Assembly (NCBI RefSeq): GCF_009932395.1
Contig: NZ_LSRS01000005.1
Coordinates: 138,185-202,184 of the forward strand
Direction: 5' to 3'
Source of the DNA: Sporotomaculum syntrophicum
GTDB taxonomy: Bacteria > Bacillota > Desulfotomaculia > Desulfotomaculales > Desulfallaceae
Length of the DNA: 64,000 bases
Shown piece by piece: positions 55,201-63,267 of this stretch. Both the position numbers and the translations under genes were made by a program. Under the pieces are notes generated by a model. The model was not told the DNA's origin. It did no database searches and saw nothing but the letters and a program-made list of their open reading frames with translations. Every line of letters starts with the position of its first letter. Positions within the stretch are counted from its first letter, which is position 1.

Positions 55201-55424
55201 TGCTTTTCACCTCGATTAATTATTTTAACACTATCGAGAAAGGGATGATTAGGTTGCTATTTTACATTGACGTCTCAAAAACCGGAATGTTCCTCTACCT
55301 TCTTCGATTCTACATGGACGGTAAGAAAGAAACGTCAAAAATAACTAACGCTTGACTGTAAAAATAGTGTATGATGGAAAAGAAGGCGGCAATAAGCAAA
55401 ATTTGGCTAAGATGGGGTTGAAAA

Positions 55425-55877
55425 ATGAGTTTTGTACTACTGGTAATTGGAGTAATATTGGCGATTATTTTTATTGTGATAATCGTTGCCGGGGTTAAGG
55501 TAGAAGCGGACAAAGGGGGAAAAGACGTGATTAAAAATGTTTATATCTACCTGGTGCTTTTTGCTACACTGATGATGACTATTGGTGGGAGTGTTGCGGC
55601 TTTTATGGCCGTGGCAGATATTATCTCGCCCGTTCCTTATTATCAAACCTTTGAGGAATTCAAACGTATTGATAATGAAAAACTTATGAATAATACTGAT
55701 AAGGACAAAACCTCGGAAGCTGAACTAAAAAAGCAATATGATGAACTGGTGTTAAGGGAAAGGGAAATGCAGATTAGCAGGGCTAAGAATAACCTGGTTA
55801 AAAGTTTTGGTTGGATTATTATACCCTTACCGGTATTTGTATATTTTCAACGGCGTTTGGTTAATCGAGATATGTAA
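55425..55877 (+). CDS. Membrane protein of unknown function (150 aa)
   Basis: The product has 150 residues. Membrane segments: VLLVIGVILAIIFIVIIVAG at the N-terminus, YIYLVLFATLMMTIGGSVAA in the middle and a C-terminal FGWIIIPLPVFVYFQ. A charged, probably helical loop (DKDKTSEAELKKQYDELVLR) lies between the last two. There is only a weak ribosome site (GGGG about 8 nt upstream of ATG). I recognise no named family. A 28-residue membrane peptide gene follows on the same strand. Confidence 0.65.
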   Translation: MSFVLLVIGVILAIIFIVIIVAGVKVEADKGGKDVIKNVYIYLVLFATLMMTIGGSVAAFMAVADIISPVPYYQTFEEFKRIDNEKLMNNTDKDKTSEAELKKQYDELVLREREMQISRAKNNLVKSFGWIIIPLPVFVYFQRRLVNRDM

Positions 55878-55944
55878 AAGGCAAGCTGCCCAACATCTCG
55901 GGTTATTAAGATGAAAAACAATGATTATAAAAGGAGAATGAATT

Positions 55945-56031
55945 ATGAAAAAGAATAAGTTGATTGGAGTGGTTGCCATTGCTTTTGGAATCTATCTTTT
56001 ATATAAATTTTTTACTAATGGTAATATTTAA
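55945..56031 (+). CDS. 28-residue single-helix membrane peptide
   Basis: AAAGGAG stands about 8 nt before ATG 55945. The peptide is MKKNKLIGVVAIAFGIYLLY followed by KFFTNGNI: a lysine-rich start and one hydrophobic segment, a typical one-helix membrane peptide. A terminator follows at 56066, closing a short operon with the 150-residue membrane protein. Ribosome site plus terminator make it credible; function unknown. Confidence 0.5.
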   Translation: MKKNKLIGVVAIAFGIYLLYKFFTNGNI

Positions 56032-56065
56032 GGAATAATATAAGATCTGCTAACAAAAGGTAAAA

Positions 56066-56110
56066 GCGTTGGTTGATAAGTTAGAAATACTCAAACCAGC
56101 GCATTTTTTT
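56066..56110 (+). terminator. Rho-independent terminator
   Basis: GCGTTGGTT (56066-56074) pairs with AACCAGCGC (56094-56102), one G-U, then A and seven T. Confidence 0.8.
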
Positions 56111-56214
56111 GTATCACTTAATTGTTTTTTTGCTAAACCATGTATAGTATAATTTGCTTGTTGAGTATAATTATTAACAATTAAATCAATCAATTTAGTA
56201 AATATGGGGGTATT

Positions 56215-57690
56215 ATGTTAGGTAATATTTATGAAAAAGAATATCAGGCCAATGCAATCGCAATAAAATACAAGAGAAACACAATCACTTATGAACAGTT
56301 GGACAAAACCATTAAACAATACTCAAATTTATTACATCAGCTGGGCGTGACAGCCGGAGAACGGGTGTTACTGAGTTGCCCCAATGCACCTGAATTTATT
56401 TATTCCTATTTAGGTGTGGTAAAAAATGCAGGTATTATCGTACCGGTTAATCAACAGCTAACCCTGGAGGAAATTTCTTATTTTATACGGGATGCTGAGG
56501 CACGTTTTATGCTGATTCATCCTGACGTTCTGCAAAAATTAAAGCATGATCAAGATTCTCTCCAAAAACTATTGGGCGTTAAGGTAATTATATTGGATGA
56601 CGAGTTTCATATGGCTGTTGCGGCAAGCTCGCCGGAAGTGGTTGAGAAATTTGTTGATGAGCAAGCGGTATCCACATTTTTATATACTTCCGGAACTACA
56701 GGGAAACCAAAGGCTGCCATGCTTACTCATAAAAACCTGCTCACCAATGCTGAACAGTGTAGGCTTGCCTTTCAGGGCACAGCCAGGGATAATTATATGT
56801 GCGTGCTGCCCATGTTCCATGTGTTTGGCTTTACCACCTGTGTGCTGAACCCGTTGTTGAGCGGTGCTACCGTGACCATCATCGAAAAATTTCAGCCCAA
56901 AGAGGTCATCGAGTCGTTATTAAAGGATGGCGTCACGGTTTTTATGGGCGTTCCCTCGATGTATGTATTATTGTTGGAGGCATGCAAGAAAAACATTACC
57001 TTTCCTGGGTTGCGATTAGCGGTTTCCGGGGGAGCGGCACTGCCGGTTGAAGTACTTAGACAGGCTAAAGATATATTGAAGCTTCCTGTTGTTGAAGGCT
57101 ATGGTTTGACTGAAGCTTCACCTGTAGTATGCTTTAATCCATTGGATGGCGTTAAGAAAGAGGGATCAATAGGTCTACCGATTCCTTTTGAGGCCTGCAA
57201 GATTGTTGATGAATACGATCGGGAATTGGGTGTCGGTGAGGTCGGTGAACTGGTTGCGCAGGGCGAAAATATCATGCTGGGGTACTATAAGCAGGAGGAG
57301 GCAACAAGAGAGGCTTTAAAACATGGTTGGCTGCATACTGGAGATTTAGCGAAGAAAGACGAAGACGGTTATATTTATATTGTAGACAGGAAAAAGGATC
57401 TGATCATAACTGGAGGCTTGAATGTTTATCCGCGGGAAGTAGAGGAAGTTATTTATCGATATCCGAAGGTGAAAGAGGCTGCAGTGGTCGGAATCGGCGA
57501 TAAGTTAAGAGGTGAGTATGTAAAAGCCTTTATTGTTCTCAAAGACGGCGAAACATGTACGGCAAAGGAAATGACCAGGTATCTGAAAGAACACCTGTCT
57601 GTTTATAAGATACCCCGAGCATATGAATTTATAGCGGAGCTCCCCAAAAACAGCTCGGGTAAGATATTGAAAAGAGAGCTTATAAGGTAG
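56215..57690 (+). CDS. Acyl-CoA synthetase / long-chain-fatty-acid-CoA ligase family
   Basis: The product has 491 residues of the AMP-forming adenylating family. Core A3 motif FLYTSGTTGKPKAAMLTHKN; A5 VVEGYGLTEASPVVCFNP; A7-A8 WLHTGDLAKKDEDGYIYIVD and RKKDLIITGGLNVYPREVEE; A10 PKNSSGKILKRELI with the catalytic Lys. It joins a carboxylate to CoA through an acyl-AMP. The exact acid (fatty, aryl) cannot be read from the sequence. It starts at ATG 56215 after GGGGG and is a single gene. Confidence 0.92.
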   Translation: MLGNIYEKEYQANAIAIKYKRNTITYEQLDKTIKQYSNLLHQLGVTAGERVLLSCPNAPEFIYSYLGVVKNAGIIVPVNQQLTLEEISYFIRDAEARFMLIHPDVLQKLKHDQDSLQKLLGVKVIILDDEFHMAVAASSPEVVEKFVDEQAVSTFLYTSGTTGKPKAAMLTHKNLLTNAEQCRLAFQGTARDNYMCVLPMFHVFGFTTCVLNPLLSGATVTIIEKFQPKEVIESLLKDGVTVFMGVPSMYVLLLEACKKNITFPGLRLAVSGGAALPVEVLRQAKDILKLPVVEGYGLTEASPVVCFNPLDGVKKEGSIGLPIPFEACKIVDEYDRELGVGEVGELVAQGENIMLGYYKQEEATREALKHGWLHTGDLAKKDEDGYIYIVDRKKDLIITGGLNVYPREVEEVIYRYPKVKEAAVVGIGDKLRGEYVKAFIVLKDGETCTAKEMTRYLKEHLSVYKIPRAYEFIAELPKNSSGKILKRELIR

Positions 57691-57873
57691 TGATTATTAT
57701 GTTTCTTATTAACATATAACTACTGAACCCGGTAAATAGCCAATTGATAACTGACACGTTAGACTTAACTAAATTAACAAGATTTTATAATTGTTTTCTA
57801 GGGTATCTTTATTTAAAATTGGACTGAGTCGAGAGAAAACACACGATTATCGTGTTCATTGAAAGATAAAAGC

Positions 57874-57909
57874 CCGGGAGGATATTAATTTATATCCCTC
57901 GGTTTTTTT
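57874..57909 (+). terminator. Rho-independent terminator
   Basis: CCGGGAGGATAT (57874-57885) pairs, with one bulge, with ATATCCCTCGG (57892-57902), followed by seven T. It separates the acyl-CoA ligase from the decayed cobalamin region. Confidence 0.8.
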
Positions 57910-57959
57910 ATCTTCAACAGGAAAAGGAGTATCACTATCATGGTGATAACCTACTCAGG

Positions 57960-58199
57960 GTGCTTGATGAAACTGAATTTTGGAAACGCCAGGAGGCAGA
58001 ACACACGGTAGTTATCCTTCAAACGGTACCGAATCTGAAGGCACATTATGTACAATTGCTTCAGGAATGGGTAGATATAGCGGGACAAGCAGTGCTAATA
58101 AATACCGAGCAAAAAAACAAGCGGGTTACGACCGGCTGGCTGAGCCTGGTGTGCCATAGCCTGGATATGCAGCTAATCTATAAATTAATGGAAATGTAG
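57960..58199 (+). pseudogene. Chimeric remnant: N-terminus of an unrelated gene joined to the cobQ 3' end
   Basis: The first about 38 codons (ETEFWKRQEAEHTVVILQ, then HYVQLLQEW) look like the start of a helical, DUF2935-like protein. From about codon 41 the frame is a copy of the CobQ C-terminus (GQAVLINTEQ, then LDMQLIYKLMEM) that matches 63061-63180. A base missing in an A-run (seven A against eight) near 58115 shifts the frame and an extra base near 58146 restores it, so the middle reads KNKRVTTGWLSL instead of KKQAGYDRLAEL. It is a recombination scar and not a functional gene. Confidence 0.8.
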
Positions 58200-58286
58200 A
58201 ATGATGGATATATTCCTAATACAGACCTTCTGTGGCTATATTATTGATTTATAGGTGGGCGATCCACCCCGCTTGCCCCACCCGGT
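58080..58286 (+). repeat. 207-bp copy of the cobQ/cbiB junction (copy 1)
   Basis: This matches 63061-63267 with few changes. It covers the last 40 codons of cobQ and the first about 28 codons of cbiB. The cbiB part here has a TAG in place of TTG (58253-58255). Confidence 0.9.
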
Positions 58287-58648
58287 TATGGCTGGCTGCG
58301 TTACTTAGCCGGTGGTCCATGGTATATGCCATCGCTTGTTTTCCTTACGCGCGCCTGGAAGGACTAGGTACGCTTTATAATAGGTATAAGGGTAAACGTG
58401 AATTAATTTGGGCTACCGGCAGTAAAATAATAATAGCTACTCTAGTGGCCTGGGTTGCGAGCTTAATATTATTATTGGCTGCGTGGGGTTGGGTACATTT
58501 CATGGGCAGCAAGCTGATGGGCGAACTGGGTGGCCTGACCGGTGATGTATACGGTGCCACGGCGGAAACCACCGAGCTTTTAATTTATTTGACGGTGTTT
58601 CCTTTGTTTGGATACTGGTCCTGGTTATTTAGTGCCCCGTGGTTATGA
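58201..58648 (+). pseudogene. Fused remnants of cbiB 5' end and cobS 3' part
   Basis: 58201-58286 is a copy of the cbiB start, with an in-frame TAG. At 58287 it switches to the C-terminal 120 residues of adenosylcobinamide-GDP ribazoletransferase (CobS): WLAALLSRWSMVYAIACFPY, ARLEGLGTLY, membrane helices, then the CobS-type motif GELGGLTGDVYGATAETTEL. The catalytic N-terminal half of CobS (with its DxxD-like motif) is absent. A frame from 58232 could be translated but would not be a working enzyme. It lies 25 bp upstream of cobD. Confidence 0.85.
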
Positions 58649-58673
58649 AAAATAACATTAAGGAGCAATGTGA

Positions 58674-59780
58674 ATGATACACTCCGAATATAAACATGGT
58701 GGGGATGTATTTGGCGCCGCTCGAAGTTTACAATGTAACCCCCGGGAAATATACGATTTCAGTGCTAACATCAACCCCTTGGGTCCTTCACCCTTGGCCC
58801 TGGCGTCAATAAAGGATAACTTGGATCTGATTAGGCATTATCCCGACCCGCGCTGCACGGAGCTGCGGGGGGTTTTATCCAGGCATCTAAAGGTAGCGCC
58901 TGAAAAAATGGTGTTGGGTAATGGCGCTGCGGAATTGATATTTCTTTTGCCCCGGGTAATGGGTTATCGCCAAGCGGTGGTTACAACCCCCACCTTTATG
59001 GAGTACGGAACGGCGATGGCAAACGCCGGTGGGATGGTTTATGAAGTACCCTTATTGGAAGAAGAAGGTTTTGGGCTGCCGGTGCCCCGGGTTAATAAGG
59101 CATTGTGTAGTGCCGACGTGGTATTTATTTGCAATCCCAATAACCCCACTGGTGGGGCGGTTAAGAAACCTATTATTCAGTCAATTATTGAAAATGCTCG
59201 AACTTATGGTACCACAGTAGTGGTAGATGAGTCTTTTATTGATTTTGTCTACAGGCAGGAGTTATACTCAGTGCTGCCTTTGTTAAATGACTACCCAAAT
59301 TTAATTGTGCTTTATTCTTTGACTAAATTTTTTGGTATTCCCGGGCTGCGGTTGGGTGTATTAATGGCCGGCGAGTCAATCATAGAAAGAATTGAAGCAG
59401 CCAAGGCTCCGTGGGATGTAAATTGTCTTGCGCAAATTGCCGGTGCGGCGGCGCTGGTGGATGAAGAATTTATGGCCCAAACCCGGCAGCTAGTTTGGCA
59501 GGAAAGAGATTTTCTACGTAGAGAAGTTTCACTGATACCCGGCCTTAATGCCTTTAACGGGAAAGCCAACTTTTTATTAATTAAAATTGAAAGATCCGAA
59601 ATATCTTCTGCTCAATTGGCGGCCCGAGCTGCCAAACAAGGTGTTCTGGTGCGGGATTGTGCCAGTTTCAGTGGGCTGGGTAACAAATATATTCGGGTGG
59701 CAGTCAGAACAAGATCAGAAAATTTGGTGTTATTGAAGGTGCTCAGAGAAATAATGAAAGGGGTAACACATGGGTTGTAG
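58674..59780 (+). CDS. cobD: L-threonine-O-3-phosphate decarboxylase
   Basis: This 368-residue PLP enzyme of the aminotransferase class I/II fold makes (R)-1-amino-2-propanol O-2-phosphate, which CbiB attaches to cobyric acid. Motifs: [12 protein letters not shown] at the N-terminus, [33 protein letters not shown], and the PLP lysine in [15 protein letters not shown]; late Arg in [10 protein letters not shown]. Full length. Located between the cobS remnant and a broken cobC (start overlaps by 11 bp), it remains intact. Confidence 0.95.
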   Translation: MIHSEYKHGGDVFGAARSLQCNPREIYDFSANINPLGPSPLALASIKDNLDLIRHYPDPRCTELRGVLSRHLKVAPEKMVLGNGAAELIFLLPRVMGYRQAVVTTPTFMEYGTAMANAGGMVYEVPLLEEEGFGLPVPRVNKALCSADVVFICNPNNPTGGAVKKPIIQSIIENARTYGTTVVVDESFIDFVYRQELYSVLPLLNDYPNLIVLYSLTKFFGIPGLRLGVLMAGESIIERIEAAKAPWDVNCLAQIAGAAALVDEEFMAQTRQLVWQERDFLRREVSLIPGLNAFNGKANFLLIKIERSEISSAQLAARAAKQGVLVRDCASFSGLGNKYIRVAVRTRSENLVLLKVLREIMKGVTHGL

Positions 59781-60210
59781 ATTATATTTAATCAGGCATG
59801 ACGAAACTAGCTGGAATAAAGAAACCCGTTTTCAGGGCCAGGTAGATATTCCTTTAAACGAAAGGGGCATTGAACAGGCTAAGCGTTAAGTAAACGTTTG
59901 GCGGGACAAAACTTTGCTGCCTGCTTTTCCAGTAGTCTTACCCGGGCTAAGGAGACCGCTTGAAATTATAGCTAAGCCCCACAGGAAGCTTGTACAGGTG
60001 GTGACGGATTTACAAGAAATGAATTTTGGGTATTGTGAAGGGCTGACCGCAGAGGAAATCATCCAAAAAAAGCAATGAATACGCAAAAGTAGGAGAATTT
60101 AAGCCCCTGGACTACTGGCTGCCGCTGGCGCTTGAGAAGTTAAAGATGGTGACGTTGTCTTTGCGGGTACCGGGCTTCCCATGCTGGCCATAGGCTTGCC
60201 TCCGCGGGTA
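59770..60210 (+). pseudogene. cobC: Alpha-ribazole phosphatase (CobC), several frameshifts
   Basis: The frame opens at ATG 59770, overlapping cobD, with [20 protein letters not shown] (RHxE-type histidine-phosphatase motif, here RHDE where RHGE is usual) and [14 protein letters not shown], then stops at 59887. A second frame continues KRLAGQNFAACFSSSLTRAK to 59962; a third gives LQEMNFGYCEGLTAEEII and then DYWLPLA-like remains. At least three frame changes occur. An intact enzyme would dephosphorylate alpha-ribazole 5'-phosphate. Confidence 0.85.
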
Positions 60211-60261
60211 AAAAAATGGCACAGTGGTGAATATGTACCCCAAGCAAGAGGTTTATGGTAA

Positions 60262-60498
60262 GTTTTTCAAAGGTGGGCCATCTGCTTGTATTACCGACAT
60301 GGTTTTTTTAGATTTGATGAGAACGGCGAGATGTATCTGGATGCCGTAAATCCTGGTTTCAGTATAGAAGATGTTAAAAATAATGTTGGCTTTGACCTGA
60401 ATGTTTACAGGTGCAGCGGGGAGACCAAACCTCCTACCTATAGACAATTGGAAATACTCTATAAAGTTGTAGATCCTGAAGGCATTTTCCTGCCCTAA
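60262..60498 (+). pseudogene. 3' fragment of a CoA-transferase beta-subunit gene
   Basis: The last frame (60286-60498) reads RFDENGEMYLDAVNPGFSIE and ends LEILYKVVDPEGIFLP; a frame just upstream gives GGPSACITDM. Together they match the C-terminus of glutaconate/acyl CoA-transferase subunit B (..ITDMGVFRFDE..). A frameshift in the T-run near 60302 separates the pieces. The rest of the gene is absent. A strong terminator follows, which may be its original one. It does not belong to the cobalamin pathway, so it arrived by rearrangement. Confidence 0.75.
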
Positions 60499-60520
60499 GG
60501 CAGGAAAATGTGTTTATTTT
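60483..60520 (+). terminator. Rho-independent terminator after the CoA-transferase fragment
   Basis: CATTTTCCTGCC (60483-60494) and its exact complement (60499-60510) with a 4-nt loop, followed by TGTTTATTTTTT. Confidence 0.85.
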
Positions 60521-60607
60521 TTATCCAACGATGACGGGATATGCTGTGTAGTTAGGGGGTATCTATTGAATTAAAGGATCTTGAACGTGGGAAAAGGAGA
60601 ATTATAG

Positions 60608-60768
60608 ATGAATGAGCAGGAAACAAAGATTACGTTAGTGAAGATGGAGTCCTGCATGATGATGACCTGTGAGGGATGTTCTGTTCCATGCCTGAGATAG
60701 TAAATCCTTTGATTGATGAGATTAAGAAAATGCTCAATAGTGAGATCAGTAGTTTGACGATAAAATAG
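60608..60768 (+). pseudogene. Frameshifted relic of a small Cys-containing protein
   Basis: GGAG stands before ATG 60608; the first frame reads MNEQETKITLVKMESCMMMT and CEGCSVPCLR before a stop. The overlapping next frame (from 60679) reads PEIVNPLIDEIKKMLNSEIS and ends at 60768. Joined, they would give a protein of about 50 residues with a C-x4-C-x2-C-x3-C patch. No family recognised. Confidence 0.35.
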
Positions 60769-61064
60769 TTGCCCGATGTTACACCTTTAATACTATCCCG
60801 GATCAATGGCTCTATTTACGACTATGTCTCTACTGCCATCGTGATAATTTTCGGCTTGCCAGATGCCTTTATGACTTCGTCAATAGATACGACACAAAGT
60901 CTAACCCAAGGGTGATGTTAAAATTCAATTTCATGTCTTGACGCGAGGACTTATAATAATAATTAAAGCGCTTACCATAAAACGGACAAATAGTTTGATA
61001 GTAGAATTATCGCTATTCTGATCTTTATTCCTTCACGTCTAATTTAAATGGGGGAGAAACGTAC
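60769..61064 (+). other. Stretch with coding-like remains upstream of the cobU relic
   Basis: One frame near 60870-60942 (RLARCLYDFVNRYDTKSNPR) looks protein-like but has no start or ribosome site. No cobalamin riboswitch could be recognised here or at 57.7-57.96 kb. Confidence 0.3.
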
Positions 61065-61644
61065 TTGACAAATGGAGAAATAACATTGATTATCGGCGGT
61101 GCACGTAGCAGCAAATGCAGTCTAGCTGAAAAACTGGCTGTGGCAGTGCGATGATGGTGGTCTACGTGGCCACCGCAGGTGTACATGACAATGAGATGGC
61201 TGAGCGGGTTAAACAGCACCGCCTGCGCCGGCCGGCCAGTTGTTGTACAGTGGAGGAAACACATATACTCGCAGGTGTATTGCTTTCACTCCCTACGGGG
61301 GCGGTTGTTTTGATAGATTGTTTGACCCTTTGGATGTCTAATTTGTTGCTGGATGATAACTTTCCTGGTTCGGATCGGATACGGCGGAAAAAGAAAATTA
61401 TATAATTTCCCTGGCCAGGGAAATGGTTAATGTGGCACGCGATAAACAATTGCATTTGCTAATGGTCAGTAATGAGGTAGACTGTGGCCTGGTGCTTGAA
61501 AATGAATAGGCAGGCTATACCGGGGTATTACTGGACGGGTCAACCAGCTCCTGGCAGAACTCTCCGACCGGGTTTTTTATGTAGTGGCGGGCTTACGTTA
61601 GAGTTAAAATCACTGGCAGCAGGTAGTGTACTAAAGGGGGTTTA
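61065..61644 (+). pseudogene. cobU: CobU (adenosylcobinamide kinase/GTP transferase), broken
   Basis: A ribosome site (GGGGGAG) and TTG 61065 open a frame with ITLIIGGARSSKCSLAEKLA. The P-loop, GGARSGKS in working CobU, is changed to GGARSSKC. The frame stops at 61155 (TGA); the next frame reads VVYVATAGVHDNEMAERVKQ, HRLRRPAS and VVLIDCLTLWMSNLL. More frame changes follow (MVSNEVDCGLVLE; GRVNQLLAEL-like; VVAGL; ELKSLAAGSVLKGV), ending at about 61644 just before cobQ. Lost Walker lysine context and several indels make it non-functional. Confidence 0.88.
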
Positions 61645-61647
61645 ATT

Positions 61648-63180
61648 ATGCCGGCCAAAACAATTATGGTCCAGGGTACGGCTTCACATGTTGGAAAGAG
61701 TATTTTAACAGCGGCATTGTGCCGTATATTTCACCAGGACGGTTACCGGGTGGCACCTTTTAAATCACAAAATATGGCTTTAAATTCATTCGTTACCGCC
61801 GATGGTAGTGAAATGGGCCGTGCCCAGGTGGTACAGGCCGAGGCGGCCGGGTTGCTGCCTAGTGTGGATATGAACCCCGTGCTGTTAAAGCCAACTGGTA
61901 ACGCATCATCCCAGGTGGTAGTGCTGGGCAGGCCGCTGGATAATTATACAGCCTGGGATTACCATCAAGATTTGGCAGGTAAATTATGGAGTATAGTTAC
62001 TGCAGCACTGGACAGGCTGTGCGGCCAGTTTGATATAGTGGTTATAGAAGGGGCCGGCAGCCCGGCAGAGGTCAACTTGCAGGATACTGACATAGTAAAT
62101 ATGAAGGTGGCCCGCCAGGTAGAGGCACCGGTACTACTAGTGGCAGACATAGACCGGGGCGGTGCTTTGGCGTCAGTAGTGGGCACTCTGGAATTGCTCC
62201 CCCCAGGGGACAAGGAACGGGTTAAAGGCATTATTATAAATAAATTTCGTGGCGACATAAGCTTATTTCAGCCTGCTATTAGTTTTTTGGAACAAAAAAC
62301 AGGTGTACCGGTATGCGGTGTAGTGCCATTTTTTGATGATATATACATACAGGATGAAGATTCAGTAGCTATAGAAAGCAAGCATGACCATGCCGGTAAT
62401 GACGGCGGCAAAGTGGAAATTGCCGTGCTGCGCCTGCCCCGCATTTCTAATTTTACCGATTTTGATCCCTTGGAAAGTGAACCCGATGTGCATTTGCGTT
62501 ACGTGGGCAGGAAAGATAAACTAGGACAGCCTGATTTGATTATCATCCCGGGCAGTAAAAACACCATTGAAGACCTGATGTATCTCAAACAAACAGGCCT
62601 AGCAGGTGCAATAGCGCGCTTGGCCCGCCAGGGTGTGTCGGTAATCGGTATTTGCGGTGGTTTTCAAATGCTGGGCCGGGAGCTCAAAGACCCGTATAAA
62701 ACCGAGTCCGCCATCGAAAAAATTTCCGGCCTTGGCCTGCTCGACATGCAAACGATCTTTGCCAGGGAAAAAGTGACCAGCCAGGTGCAGGCTGTGGTGG
62801 CCGAAGACAGTAATTTTCTGAGTTGTTATAATACACCATTGACTGGTTACGAAATCCATATGGGCCGCACTGAATTGGGTACCCAGGTCAAACCTGCATT
62901 TGTAATTAATATCCGTTCAGGTTGCCAGGTACACTTGCTGGATGGTGCGCAAAACGCAGCAGGCTCAGTTTGGGGCACATACATACACGGTATCTTTGAT
63001 AACGATGCCTTCCGGCGGCACATATTGGACATGCTGAAGGAGAAAAAAGGTTTAAATACAGTGGGGCAGGCAGTGTTAATAAGTACTGAGCAAAAAAAAC
63101 AAGCGGGTTACGACCGGCTGGCTGAACTGGTGCGCCATAGTCTGGATATGCAGCTAGTCTATAAATTGATGGAAATGTAG
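61648..63180 (+). CDS. cobQ: Cobyric acid synthase (glutamine-hydrolysing)
   Basis: The product has 510 residues. It amidates carboxylates b, d, e and g of adenosylcobyrinic acid a,c-diamide (EC 6.3.5.10). N-terminal dethiobiotin-synthetase-like ATPase: MVQGTASHVGKSILTAALCR, FKSQNMALNSFVTADGSEMG, LLVADIDRGGALASVVG. C-terminal class I glutamine amidotransferase: SVIGICGGFQMLG with catalytic Cys and GTYIHGIFDND with the His. GGGGG precedes ATG 61648. cbiB follows 1 nt after the stop. Intact. Confidence 0.96.
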   Translation: MPAKTIMVQGTASHVGKSILTAALCRIFHQDGYRVAPFKSQNMALNSFVTADGSEMGRAQVVQAEAAGLLPSVDMNPVLLKPTGNASSQVVVLGRPLDNYTAWDYHQDLAGKLWSIVTAALDRLCGQFDIVVIEGAGSPAEVNLQDTDIVNMKVARQVEAPVLLVADIDRGGALASVVGTLELLPPGDKERVKGIIINKFRGDISLFQPAISFLEQKTGVPVCGVVPFFDDIYIQDEDSVAIESKHDHAGNDGGKVEIAVLRLPRISNFTDFDPLESEPDVHLRYVGRKDKLGQPDLIIIPGSKNTIEDLMYLKQTGLAGAIARLARQGVSVIGICGGFQMLGRELKDPYKTESAIEKISGLGLLDMQTIFAREKVTSQVQAVVAEDSNFLSCYNTPLTGYEIHMGRTELGTQVKPAFVINIRSGCQVHLLDGAQNAAGSVWGTYIHGIFDNDAFRRHILDMLKEKKGLNTVGQAVLISTEQKKQAGYDRLAELVRHSLDMQLVYKLMEM

Positions 63181-63267
63181 AATGATGGATATATTCCTAA
63201 TACAGACCTTCTGTGGCTATATAATTGATTTATTGGTGGGCGATCCACCCCGCTTGCCCCACCCGGT
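63061..63267 (+). repeat. 207-bp cobQ/cbiB junction (copy 2, in the intact genes)
   Basis: This is the functional copy of the repeat at 58080-58286. It spans the cobQ stop and the cbiB start. Confidence 0.9.

Noticed and set aside
57691-61064. Search for a cobalamin riboswitch ahead of the cob genes
   Set aside because: I could not find the B12-box or its flanking conserved blocks in the gaps at 57.7-57.96 and 60.77-61.06 kb.
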